Assembly: GCA_024275615.1 (NCBI GenBank)
Contig: JAJRYU010000533.1
Span: forward strand, 1-21,269
Length of the DNA: 21,269 nucleotides
Reading direction: 5' to 3'
From: Planctomycetota bacterium
GTDB taxonomy: Bacteria > Planctomycetota > GCA-002687715 > DRQF01
Shown piece after piece: positions 6,166 through 14,851 of the stretch; the first letter of the stretch is position 1; each line of letters begins with the position of its first letter. The position numbers and the translations under genes are program-made. The notes under the pieces are model-generated. The model saw only the letters and a list, made by a program, of their open reading frames with translations. It ran no database searches and was not told where the DNA came from.

Positions 6166-7523
6166 CAGGGGACACCTTGTGTTTTCGATTTCTTATGAGT
6201 CTGATTTGCTCATGTGGTTTGCTCCTTTCAGAGACAGGATGTGTCGCTACCGGATTTCGCAGACCGGAATACGCAAGAGTCCCTCATGGCGATGTCGTGC
6301 AGGCAGCGGATGGTGAAGAACTTCGTGAGGAGTCGGGGCGGCTTGCGACTCTCAAGGCAAAGGACAATTTGGATCTTGAAGAGTTACTGTATCTCGCTGA
6401 CCGGAAGAATCCTGAAATTGCCGCCGCGCGCAACCAAGTAGGCGTTGCCACGGGAAACCTCTGGCAAGCAGAGCTCTACCCGAATCCACGCTTGACGTTT
6501 GAGGCTGAAAACATACCAACTGAGAGTCTCTCCCTTGGGCGCAGCGAAAATTCTGTGGCAATCAGGCAACCTCTAATCATTGGCGGTCGCCGCAAGGCAG
6601 CCATTCGAGCGGCGTCAGCAGCCAGACTGCGCGACATCGTACGCCTCGATGGGAAACGTCGCCGCATACTTGGTGCCGTGAGAACTGCCTATTTCGAGCT
6701 TCTCTACTTGGCGGAATCGGAAGCTCTACATCTGGAGCTACTGGAGTTGGCCAGCCAGACTTTGGCGACCGCTCAAGCTAGATTCGAAGAAAGGGCGGCT
6801 CCGGAATCTGAAAAACTCAAAGCCCGGGTTGAGACAGAACGCTTGAAACTCTCTCGACGTCGGCGGGGTTATGAGCGTGGGCGAGTCTTGACACGCCTGG
6901 AATCTCTTATCGGCATGGAGTTTTCGAAAGGAAGAATTTCTGGCAAGTTGCCCCAGAGCCATCATTCTCCAAGCTTCGAACTCCTGTGGCAGAAAGTTGA
7001 GAAACAACACCCGCAGATCATCGCGGCGGAGAAAGAAATCGATGTCGCGGTCCATCGTATCGAGCAATTCGAAGCCGAACGCCTACCCGATGTGCGACTT
7101 CGTTTGGCCTACGGTCAACTCGGTGAGACCGACGACACATTCGTTGAAGCGGGGCTCTCTTTTCCGCTGCCTTTGTTCAATCGCAACCAAGGCAAGATCA
7201 TGGCAGCTCGTCATCAACTTGCGATCGCTCGTAACGAAGCCCAATCAGTTGGCAACAATTTGCGCAACGAACTGGCGAGTGCCTATGCGGACTTCGCTGC
7301 CGCTCAAGACCAAGTCGAGAGTTTTAAGCACAGCATAATTCCAGCAGCTACCAAAGCGTTGTCGCAAGTTCGTGACGGTTACCAAGCCGGCCGCCAGTCG
7401 TTTCTTGACACCCTCGATGCCCAGCGGACATTGAGTGAGGCACGCCTCGCTCACATTCAAGGATTGAGGGATTGGAATATCGCCTACGCGAAGTTGATCA
7501 GTATCGTTGGGGTCGAAGAATAG
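6162..7523 (+). CDS. czcC: CzcC/CusC-like outer-membrane channel of a heavy-metal RND efflux system
   Basis: TolC-family outer-membrane protein that forms the exit duct of the tripartite pump. It has the two-fold repeat of the family (OEP): first half YLADRKNPEIAAARNQVGVA and LYPNPRLTFEAENIP, second half QHPQIIAAEKEIDVA and the FPLPLFNRNQGKIMAARHQL block typical of CzcC-like proteins. The end, YQAGRQSFLDTLDAQRTLSE, is the conserved last helix. The N-terminus is hydrophobic with a Cys after LLLSETG; the lipobox is imperfect, so lipid anchoring is uncertain. The start ATG overlaps the repressor stop by 4 nt (ATGA), and AAGGA lies 10 nt upstream. A second ATG at 6195 would give a shorter leader. 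Length of 453 residues is normal. Confidence 0.92.
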   Translation: MTGDTLCFRFLMSLICSCGLLLSETGCVATGFRRPEYARVPHGDVVQAADGEELREESGRLATLKAKDNLDLEELLYLADRKNPEIAAARNQVGVATGNLWQAELYPNPRLTFEAENIPTESLSLGRSENSVAIRQPLIIGGRRKAAIRAASAARLRDIVRLDGKRRRILGAVRTAYFELLYLAESEALHLELLELASQTLATAQARFEERAAPESEKLKARVETERLKLSRRRRGYERGRVLTRLESLIGMEFSKGRISGKLPQSHHSPSFELLWQKVEKQHPQIIAAEKEIDVAVHRIEQFEAERLPDVRLRLAYGQLGETDDTFVEAGLSFPLPLFNRNQGKIMAARHQLAIARNEAQSVGNNLRNELASAYADFAAAQDQVESFKHSIIPAATKALSQVRDGYQAGRQSFLDTLDAQRTLSEARLAHIQGLRDWNIAYAKLISIVGVEE

Positions 7524-7534
7524 GAGCGTTTTTC

Positions 7535-9553
7535 ATGAAATCACAGTTGAATCGAAAGTACGTTGTCGCGGCACTCGCCGCGGTGCTCGTTGCTGTGGTC
7601 GGCATCGTTATCTATCCCAAGATCGCCGGCGATTCTCGCGCTGTTCAATCTGTCAATTCCTCGAGTCTTTGTGAAGAACATGGAGTGCCTGAGAAGATCT
7701 GTCCATTCTGTCATCCCGGCTTGATCAAGAAAATGGGATCATGCCAAGAGCACGGCGTCCCAGAAGCGCTTTGTTACCAATGCAACTTTGATCTTGTCGC
7801 CGGATTTCAAGCGCAAGGGGATTGGTGCAAGGCTCACAGCGTACCTGAGTCTCAATGCCCATTGTGAGGCGGGGGCGGCGCAGTATCCAGTTTGGATACC
7901 TCCGAGCAGGGCTTTTGCGAAGAGCATCAAATCGCTGAAGCCGATTGTCCTTACTGCCGGCCGGGAATTATCGATGAGCGTGGCCCTTGCCCCGAACATG
8001 GTGTTCCGGAGGCCCTTTGCCACAAGTGTCACCCAGCTCTTGTCGCCGCCTTTAAGTCCGTGGGCGATTGGTGCGCCGGTCATGGTGTGCCGGAATCTCA
8101 ATGCCTCAAGTGCAACCCCGAGTTAGCCAAGGATGATGTTGAGGTCACCACTGATATCAGAATTCCGCGGATCAAGCGCGCCCCTGATCCCTCTTGCCCG
8201 AACATCGATGTCGTTGTCAAACTAAATTCGCCTAAGACTGCGACGCGGGCGGGAATCAAATTCGAGAAGGTCAGAAAACGCTCTGTTAGGGACACCGTTT
8301 CTTGCAATGCAGCAATCGCTTATGCCGGGAATCGATATGCGCGTGTTGCATCGAGAGTTCCAGCTGTAGTCCTGAGCGTCCAGAAGGACTTGGGAGACAA
8401 AGTCAGTGTTGGCGAAACTCTTGCGGTCTTGGACTCCGTGGACTTGGGGGTGGCAAAAACCGATTTTCTTAAGCTCCTGGAAACAGTGGCGACTGGCCGT
8501 GAAAAAGTCAAACGAGCCCAAGCCTACTTTGATCGTCTGAACCGACTTGAAGTTCGCTTGGCCGCCATTGACTTGATCAAGGCGAGGGAGCTCTTCTTAG
8601 TGAGCAAGAAGAACGAAGCACGCGAGTCTCGCCTTATGGAGCGCCAGTCAGGGTCAGAAAAGTCCCTTCTGGATGCTCGAGCCGAGCTTTCGGCGGCCCA
8701 AGCGAATGTCATGGCTTTGGAAAAGAAACTGACCTTATTTGGCATCACAGTTGAGGTGTTGGATTCACTCTCATGGCAGGGAGTCGATAACTTGCAAGGG
8801 CGGGGTTCGGTGTCGGAGCAGGAAGTTCTCAATGCAAGAATCGATCTGCGTGTGGCTCAAGCTAACCTGCAGGCATCACGCCGTCGATTGCTCACATTAG
8901 GACTGTCTATGGGCCAAATCGATGCCGTGGCCGACGCCAACGATACGTCGACACAGCTGCCTCTGCTCGCCCCTTTCGACGGTCAAGTTGTAGAATTGGC
9001 CGCAGTCATTGGCGAAGTTGTTGACAGCCGCAAGATGCTTTTCGCCTTGGCTGATTCTTCGAAACTCTGGGCCATGCTTGACATTCACACCAAACTTCTG
9101 GGACGGATTCACAATGGACAAAGAGTGGTCTTTTCTGTTGATGGTTTGCCCGGTGAGAACTTCGTCGGTCAACTCAATTGGGTCAGTTCACACGTTGACC
9201 CCAAGACTCGGACGATCAAAGCGAGGGCTGAGCTCGCCAACCCTACCGGTCTTCTTCGTGCCAACATGTTTGGCAAAGCGACCATCGTTATTCATGACTC
9301 GAAAGAAACTGTCGTCGTTGTGTCCAAGGAATCGGTTCAATGGGAAGGTTGCTGCAATGTCGTTTTTATTCGGCATACCGACACACTCTATGAAACTCGA
9401 AAAGTACGCCTTGGCCTTGAGAAACGTGACATCTATGTCGTCGAAGACGGACTTGAGGGCGGAGAATCAGTTGTAACCACCGGGAGCTTCCTTCTAAAAA
9501 CAGAGATTCTGAAGGGCAATATCGGCGCTGGTTGTTGCGCCGAGGACAATTGA
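7535..9553 (+). CDS. czcB: CzcB/CusB-like periplasmic adaptor with Cys/His-rich N-terminus and an in-frame UGA (candidate selenoprotein)
   Basis: Joins the RND pump to the outer-membrane channel. Read through one TGA (codon 111), the protein is 672 residues. A membrane/signal helix at about 9-28 is followed by two modules (46-111 and 128-193), each of three C-x2-H-x6-C-x2-C units. Then come the adaptor parts: barrel-sandwich half near 270-310 (VPAVVLSVQKDLGDKVSVGE), a helical hairpin (about 310-440), the second half (LPLLAPFDGQVVELAAVIGE), and a beta-barrel (NFVGQLNWVSSHVDPKTRTI). CC pairs occur at 606-607 and 667-668. AGGAG (7522-7526) overlaps the czcC stop, 8 nt before the ATG. The part after the TGA is in the same frame; its first possible start is a TTG at 7892 with no ribosome site and no export signal. 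Either UGA is selenocysteine, or the gene carries a nonsense mutation or sequence error. Confidence 0.85.
7865..7867 (+). other. In-frame TGA at a conserved Cys position: candidate selenocysteine codon (Sec111)
   Basis: The context reads C-P-L-[UGA]-G-G-G-G. The equivalent place in module B reads C-L-K-C-N-P (TGC at 8111-8113). Distance from the first Cys codon of unit 2 is 123 nt in both modules, so the alignment is exact. C-x-x-U replacing C-x-x-C is the most common layout of bacterial selenoproteins. A TGC to TGA change would also give this, so homologues and the selA/B/C/D genes decide. Confidence 0.6.
7868..7904 (+). promoter_or_regulatory. SECIS-like stem-loop directly after the TGA
   Basis: GTATCCA (7883-7889), loop GTT (7890-7892), TGGATAC (7893-7899): a perfect 7-bp stem. 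Below it CGG (7876-7878) can pair with CCG (7902-7904) across a 4-by-2 internal loop. The loop begins with G-U, as in the E. coli fdhF SECIS (G23-U24). It lies 22 nt after the TGA, against 19 nt in fdhF, and inside the usual bacterial range. The bulged U of fdhF is not present. In protein terms the hairpin replaces the N-P-E-L that follows module B with a Gly/Ser linker. Confidence 0.5.
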
Positions 9554-9569
9554 GAGTTCCACAAAGATC

Positions 9570-12500
9570 ATGCTAAATTTCATCATCAGCTGGTCTCTTG
9601 AGCACCGGCTTCTTGTCATCATTATCTTTCTGGCCCTCCTAGGGATCGGCGTTCGCGCGGTCTTCGACCTGCCAATCGATGCATTTCCTGATACCACGCC
9701 GATCCAAGTTCAGATCAATACGGTGGCGCCTTCACTCTCGCCACTTGAGATTGAACAGCAGATCACTTTTCCCGTTGAGCAAGCGATTAGTGGATTGCCC
9801 GGCTTGACCATGGTGCGGTCGATTTCAAAATTTGGTTTGTCGCAAGTCACAGTCTTATTTGAAGACGGGATAGGCATTTACTTCGCCAGGCAACTGGTCA
9901 TGGAGCGCTTGCAAAAAGTGGCGCTTCCTGATGGATTTCCGCGACCAGAGATGGGGCCCGTCGCCACTGGCCTGGGGGAGATTTTTCACTACTTAGTCAC
10001 TGGCGAAGGGCAATCTCTGCAAGAGCTCACGACGTTGCATGATTGGGTCATCAAACCAAGGCTGAGATCGGTTGCGGGGGTTGCTGAAGTCAATACTTGG
10101 GGTGGCAAGAAGAAACAATACCACGTTCTCGTCAATCTGAACCAACTCACCAAGCATGGTTTGGTCTTGGATGATGTCACCCTAGCTCTACGCAAGAACA
10201 ACCTCAATGTTGGTGGAGGTAACATTGCGCTTGCTGGTGAACTTAGCTTAGTCCTTGGCATGGCCTTGACTACGGATCTGAAAGAAATCAGCAATATCGT
10301 TATCGATGCCAATAACGGGGTTCCCATCAAGATTAGCGACGTTGCGGCAGTGAGTCTCGGACATGAGATTCGGCGCGGAGCCGTGACGGCGAACGGCACA
10401 GGTGAAGTCGTCTTGGGGCTGGCTTTCATGCTCATGGGTGAAAACTCCAACGAAGTCAGCAAGCGTTTGGCGGCGCGGGTGAAGGAGATCCAAAAAACAC
10501 TGCCCAAGGGAGTCAAGATCAGGCCCGTATATGAGCGCAAGGAACTTGTTGATCAGGTGATTGAAACGGTCAAGAAGAATCTCTTCGAGGGGGCTCTACT
10601 CGTCATCGCTGTGCTGTTCATATTTCTTGGCGATTTGCGAGCGGGCCTCATCGTGGCCGCAGCCATTCCGCTTTCCATGATCTTCGCATTTTCCGGCATG
10701 TTGCGCTTTGGCATCGCTGGTAGCTTGATGAGTCTTGGTGCGATCGACTTTGGGCTTGTTGTCGATAGCTCGGTGATCATGGTGGAAAATAGCGTCAAAC
10801 GTCTCGCCGAGGCTGGTGGGAAACTCAAGCACACTGACGTTGTCAGGGACGCATCCATTGAAGTTCGGAAGCCGACAATGTTTGGCGAGCTGATCATCAT
10901 GATCGTCTACCTTCCTATTCTCACTTTGGAAGGAATCGAAGGCAAACTGTTTCGGCCCATGGCCCTCACCGTGATTTTTGCCCTCATCGGATCGTTGATT
11001 CTCTCTTTGACTCTCATGCCTGTACTTTCAAGTCTGTTTCTTCCGCGTGTGCCAAAGAACAAAGACAACTTCATCATTGGCGTGGCAAAAGCGATCTACC
11101 GGCCTCTTGTGCGCCTGGCCATGCGTTGGCGTTGGGCTACTGTAGCTTGTGCTGTCTTTCTTCTTGGTCTCGGCGGTTGGTTGGCAGCAAGTACCGGGGC
11201 TGAATTCGTTCCCAAACTTTCTGAGATGTCCTTGGTCGCCAATACCGTGCGCCTCTCGGGTGTTTCCCTCGATGAGTCGGTCCGCTATGGGGGCCAAATG
11301 GAAAAAGTCCTGCTGGAAGAGTTTCCTGATGAGATCAGGGACGTTTGGTCAAGAACGGGAACTCCCGAAGTCGCCACTGACCCCATGGGGATTCAACTCA
11401 CGGACGTATTTATCACTCTCAATCCACGATCGACTTGGAAACGCGCTTCGACTCAGGATGAGTTGACCGGGCTCATGCGTGAAGAACTCAGTGATTTTCC
11501 GGGCACCAAGATTGTCTTTACGCAACCGATTGAGATGCGTGTCAATGAGATGGTTGCCGGTATTCGTACTGATCTCGGCATCAAGATCATTGGCGATGAT
11601 CTCGACGTTCTCAAGAAAAAAGCCGACGAAGTGGCAGCGATTCTTGAGACCATCGGTGGCAGCTCAGATGTCTATGTCGAACAGATTACCGGTGAACCAG
11701 TCTTAGAAATAGAAGTCGATCAAGACGCAATCTCTCGTTATGGGATACCTGCAAGAGCTGTCCTTGAGGTCGTTGAAGCCATCGGGACGAAAAAGGTCGG
11801 CGAGATTCGTGAAGGCCAGCGCCGCTTTGATCTTGTCGTGCGTCTTGCCGAAGAATTTCGTAAGAGCCCCACGGCTATTCGCAACATTCTCATTCCCGCT
11901 GCGGGCGGTGAGAGAATCCCCCTGTCAAGACTAGCGGATATCCGCCAAGTCAATGGGCCTTCTACGATTTCTCGGGAATGGCAGCGCCGCCGCATCATCG
12001 TTCAAACCAACATTGAAGAGCGAGACATCGCTAGTTTCGTCGCCGAAGTTCAAGAGCGCATCGAAGACGAAGTGAATCTGCCGTTGGGGTATCACATCGA
12101 ATATGGCGGACAATTTGAGCACTTGGAGAGTGCCAAAGCTCGTCTCATGTTTGTCGTCCCCCTCGCCTTGTCCCTTATCTTGTTCTTGCTCTATATCAGT
12201 ACGAATTCAGTACGAGACGCCCTCGTTATTTTTACTGGTGCACCCTTCGCGAGTTTGGGCGGTGTCATTGCCCTGTGGTTTCGCGATATGCCGTTTACGA
12301 TTTCGGCAGCGGTGGGATTTGTCGCTGTTTCCGGAGTTGCCATGCTTAACGGCCTGGTCATGGTTTCCATGATTCATCAACTACAGGGGCGTGGTGTTGG
12401 TCTTGGTGATGCCATCGAACAATCGGCACTCTCCAGGCTACGCCCTGTCTTGATGACTGCTTTAGTCGCAGCCCTTGGATTCGTTCCCATGGCTCTCAAT

Positions 12501-12650
12501 ACTGGGGTGGGGGCTGAAGTACAAAGCCCTCTGGCGACCGTTGTTGTCGGTGGCGTAATTTCGGACAACATTTTGACGTTACTGGTTTTGCCCGCGTTGT
12601 ATCTTATCTTTGGCACAAGAACGTCAAAGATCCCTTCAGGCATGAGTTGA
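9570..12650 (+). CDS. czcA: CzcA-like heavy-metal RND efflux pump (HME family)
   Basis: Proton-driven inner-membrane pump moving metal ions from periplasm or cytoplasm into the outer channel. At 1026 residues it is full length. The N-terminus has TM1 (about 12-32), then LPIDAFPDTTPIQVQINTVA and the SPLEIEQQITFPVEQAISGL block typical of HME pumps. In TM4, DFGLVVDSSVIMVEN gives D393, D399 and E406. This is the same spacing as the proton-relay acids of CzcA (402, 408, 415), and the D-F-G-x3-D form points to divalent ions (Zn, Co, Cd) rather than the Cu/Ag CusA type. Two large periplasmic loops and a second TM block (SLILFLLYISTNSVRDALVI onward) complete the two-fold structure. It starts 16 nt after the adaptor stop; the ribosome site is weak, suggesting coupling. 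Confidence 0.97.
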   Translation: MLNFIISWSLEHRLLVIIIFLALLGIGVRAVFDLPIDAFPDTTPIQVQINTVAPSLSPLEIEQQITFPVEQAISGLPGLTMVRSISKFGLSQVTVLFEDGIGIYFARQLVMERLQKVALPDGFPRPEMGPVATGLGEIFHYLVTGEGQSLQELTTLHDWVIKPRLRSVAGVAEVNTWGGKKKQYHVLVNLNQLTKHGLVLDDVTLALRKNNLNVGGGNIALAGELSLVLGMALTTDLKEISNIVIDANNGVPIKISDVAAVSLGHEIRRGAVTANGTGEVVLGLAFMLMGENSNEVSKRLAARVKEIQKTLPKGVKIRPVYERKELVDQVIETVKKNLFEGALLVIAVLFIFLGDLRAGLIVAAAIPLSMIFAFSGMLRFGIAGSLMSLGAIDFGLVVDSSVIMVENSVKRLAEAGGKLKHTDVVRDASIEVRKPTMFGELIIMIVYLPILTLEGIEGKLFRPMALTVIFALIGSLILSLTLMPVLSSLFLPRVPKNKDNFIIGVAKAIYRPLVRLAMRWRWATVACAVFLLGLGGWLAASTGAEFVPKLSEMSLVANTVRLSGVSLDESVRYGGQMEKVLLEEFPDEIRDVWSRTGTPEVATDPMGIQLTDVFITLNPRSTWKRASTQDELTGLMREELSDFPGTKIVFTQPIEMRVNEMVAGIRTDLGIKIIGDDLDVLKKKADEVAAILETIGGSSDVYVEQITGEPVLEIEVDQDAISRYGIPARAVLEVVEAIGTKKVGEIREGQRRFDLVVRLAEEFRKSPTAIRNILIPAAGGERIPLSRLADIRQVNGPSTISREWQRRRIIVQTNIEERDIASFVAEVQERIEDEVNLPLGYHIEYGGQFEHLESAKARLMFVVPLALSLILFLLYISTNSVRDALVIFTGAPFASLGGVIALWFRDMPFTISAAVGFVAVSGVAMLNGLVMVSMIHQLQGRGVGLGDAIEQSALSRLRPVLMTALVAALGFVPMALNTGVGAEVQSPLATVVVGGVISDNILTLLVLPALYLIFGTRTSKIPSGMS

Positions 12651-12655
12651 GAGTA

Positions 12656-14842
12656 ATGATGAGCACAAGACTGGAGTTGCGAGTTGAAGGTTTAGACTGT
12701 GCCGATGAGGCGGAGCTGATTCGCAAGGCGTTGTTTTCGCTTTCGATACCTGAGGAGTCATTTGGCATTGACATTTTGCAGGCCAAACTGTCCGTGGACA
12801 CAAGTTCAACCCCAAGTGACGCCATCATCAAGTCGATTGAAGCCTACGGCCTCAAGACTCACCCGTGGCAAGAGAAGCCGTCAACAGAGAACGACCACGG
12901 TGTTATCCACTGGCGGACTGTTGCGACTATCGGCAGCGGCTCTTTGACGATCATTGGATTGATCATTCATGCCATCGCTGCGGGCAGCCTCTCGGCTGCT
13001 CTAGGCGGCGCGGAGGATGGGATGGGTACACCCCTGTCAAGCTGTCTGAGCTATACAGCAGCCATCTTTTTGGGCGGATCCTTAGTCGCTCCCAAAGCTC
13101 TTTTGGCGTTGCGCCGTTTTCGTCCAGACATGAACCTATTGATGGCTGTAGCAGTCGTTGGTGCTGTTGCCATCGGCGAGTGGTTTGAAGCGTCGACAGT
13201 GACATTTCTCTTTGCGATTTCCTTGTGGCTGGAAAAATGGAGTGTCGCACGGGCGCAGCGGGCAATCGGTAGTTTGATGGACCTCACTCCCACTTGGGCT
13301 CGTGTCAAGGGATCTGACGGCCAACTCGAAGAAGTGGATGTAGAATCCGTGGCTGTAGGAACGGTGTTTAGTGTCTTGCCCGGAGAAAAAATCTCTCTCG
13401 ATGGTATGGTCATTTCGGGTTCCAGCGAAGTCGATCAAGCTCCCATTACCGGCGAAAGCAAACCCGTAACGAAGCGTTCAGGTGATGATGTTTTTGCGGG
13501 CACGCTAAATGGTGATGGCGCCCTAGATGTTCGTTCGACGAAAGTTGCAGGGAATACAACGCTCGCCAACATAGCTCGGTTGGTGAGTGAAGCGCGGACC
13601 AGCCGTTCGCCTTCAGAGCGGTGGGTTGACAGTTTCGCCAAGCGTTATACGCCTATCGTCTTTCTCTTGGCGATTGTGACTGCTGTTGGGCTACCCTTGT
13701 TTGACGGCGCGTGGGCAATTTGGTTCTATCGTTCCTTGGTCTTGTTGGTGATTGCTTGCCCTTGTGCCTTGGTTATTTCGACGCCGGTGACCATCGTTGC
13801 TTCTCTGGCGAGTGCCGCGAAACGCGGGGTTTTGGTCAAGGGTGGGGCTCACATTGAAACGCCCGCCCGACTTCGGGCCATCGCTTTTGACAAGACTGGG
13901 ACTCTTACCAGTGGAGATCTTCGCGTCAATACCGTTGTGCCCATGGAAGATCATGATGTTAATGGTGTCCTCGCTCGAGCGGCTGGTCTTGAGTCGAGAA
14001 GTGATCATCCCCTTGCTCGCGCCATCTGCGCTTATGCTAAAGAACTCAGCATTGAACCCATGGCGGCCACGGACGTCACCGCAGTGAAAGGAAAAGGGCT
14101 GCATGGATCCGTCGGCGACCGTATGTTTTGGCTGGGTTCGCATCGTTATCTGGAAGAGAGAAAACAAGAGACGCCAGATGTGCACCAAAAGCTGGAGGAA
14201 CTTTCAGCGGCGGGATTATCGGTGGTGGTGCTTGGCGATGATACTCATGTTTGTGGGTTTATCGCTCTAGGAGACACGATTCGGCCCGAAGCGAAGAGTG
14301 TCATTGAAGAACTGCGAGCTGCGGGTTTGGAGCGCTTGGTCATGCTCACCGGCGATAACACTGGGACAGCTCAAGCCATCGGTGGAAAACTGAACCTTCA
14401 TGAGATTTGTTCGGAACTCTTACCCGAAGACAAGATTAAAAAAATCGCGGCCATGGAAGAGCTGTATTCGCCTGTCGCCATGATTGGTGACGGCGTCAAC
14501 GATGCCCCAGCTCTCGCGCGTGCTTCCTTAGGTATCGCCATGGGCGCGGCGGGAAGTGATGTGGCCATCGAGACCGCAGACATCGCTTTGATGTCCGATG
14601 ACATAAAAGCTCTTCCTTGGTTGATCTCTCATTCCCGCAAGACAGTTCAGATTGTCCGGCAAAATATCTCTTTTGCTGTTGGGCTGAAACTTGTTGTCTT
14701 CTTGCTTGCCCTTGTGGGCATGGCCTCCTTGTGGGGGGCCATCCTGGCTGACATGGGAGCGTCTCTTCTCGTCATCGCCAATGGCCTTCGTGTGCTTCGT
14801 GATGTGTCAGAAGACGGTTCTCGGCACATCAAGAGTGCTTGA
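12656..14842 (+). CDS. cadA: P1B-2-type Zn/Cd/Pb-exporting P-type ATPase
   Basis: ATP-driven export of divalent soft metals from the cytoplasm. In order: HMA-like domain with GLDCADEA (12-19), metal-site CPC in TM6 (368-370), phosphorylation site DKTGT (412-416), SDHPLA with the HP pair (H451), and GDGVND (611-616). K678 in TM7 and D699 in TM8 (LADMGASLLVIANGLR) are 21 apart, exactly like K693 and D714 of E. coli ZntA; this pair marks the Zn/Cd/Pb subgroup and argues against Cu (CopA). The HMA domain has one Cys with D/E beside it instead of C-x-x-C. I start at the ATG 12656; the ATG at 12659 is equally possible, and a TTG at 12647 would overlap czcA. The gap to czcA is 5 nt. Last gene of the operon (zntA is a synonym). 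Confidence 0.97.
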   Translation: MMSTRLELRVEGLDCADEAELIRKALFSLSIPEESFGIDILQAKLSVDTSSTPSDAIIKSIEAYGLKTHPWQEKPSTENDHGVIHWRTVATIGSGSLTIIGLIIHAIAAGSLSAALGGAEDGMGTPLSSCLSYTAAIFLGGSLVAPKALLALRRFRPDMNLLMAVAVVGAVAIGEWFEASTVTFLFAISLWLEKWSVARAQRAIGSLMDLTPTWARVKGSDGQLEEVDVESVAVGTVFSVLPGEKISLDGMVISGSSEVDQAPITGESKPVTKRSGDDVFAGTLNGDGALDVRSTKVAGNTTLANIARLVSEARTSRSPSERWVDSFAKRYTPIVFLLAIVTAVGLPLFDGAWAIWFYRSLVLLVIACPCALVISTPVTIVASLASAAKRGVLVKGGAHIETPARLRAIAFDKTGTLTSGDLRVNTVVPMEDHDVNGVLARAAGLESRSDHPLARAICAYAKELSIEPMAATDVTAVKGKGLHGSVGDRMFWLGSHRYLEERKQETPDVHQKLEELSAAGLSVVVLGDDTHVCGFIALGDTIRPEAKSVIEELRAAGLERLVMLTGDNTGTAQAIGGKLNLHEICSELLPEDKIKKIAAMEELYSPVAMIGDGVNDAPALARASLGIAMGAAGSDVAIETADIALMSDDIKALPWLISHSRKTVQIVRQNISFAVGLKLVVFLLALVGMASLWGAILADMGASLLVIANGLRVLRDVSEDGSRHIKSA

Positions 14843-14851
14843 CGATTCAGG

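Larger units (their letters stand above)
7670..8113 (+). repeat. Two tandem protein modules, six C-x2-H-x6-C-x2-C units
   Basis: Module A covers 7670-7867 and module B 7916-8113. Unit starts fall at residues 46, 70, 98 and 128, 152, 180, so spacing is 24 then 28 codons in both modules. The modules align without a gap over 66 residues with 38 identical by eye. Most units contain a HGVPE-like core. DNA similarity is lower than protein similarity would need, with many synonymous differences, so the duplication is old and protein sequence on both sides of the TGA seems to have been kept by selection. A 16-residue Gly/Ser linker (112-127) separates the modules. Confidence 0.9.

Noticed and set aside
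6887..6895. Third TTGACACG-like site as a promoter within czcC
   Set aside because: Inside conserved coding sequence in the middle of a tight operon and without a -10; treated as chance.
7535..7867. Frameshift as cause of the split adaptor
   Set aside because: Both parts are in the same frame and the repeat spacing is exactly kept (123 nt in both modules), so no insertion or deletion is needed.
7892..9553. A separate adaptor gene starting at the TTG 7892
   Set aside because: No ribosome site, no signal peptide, and it would begin inside the predicted hairpin loop and cut module A from B. It is in the same frame as the upstream part, so one gene with an in-frame TGA is the simpler reading.
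13691..14188. 165-codon reverse frame opposite the ATPase
   Set aside because: Lies wholly within the conserved ATPase catalytic region; shadow frame.
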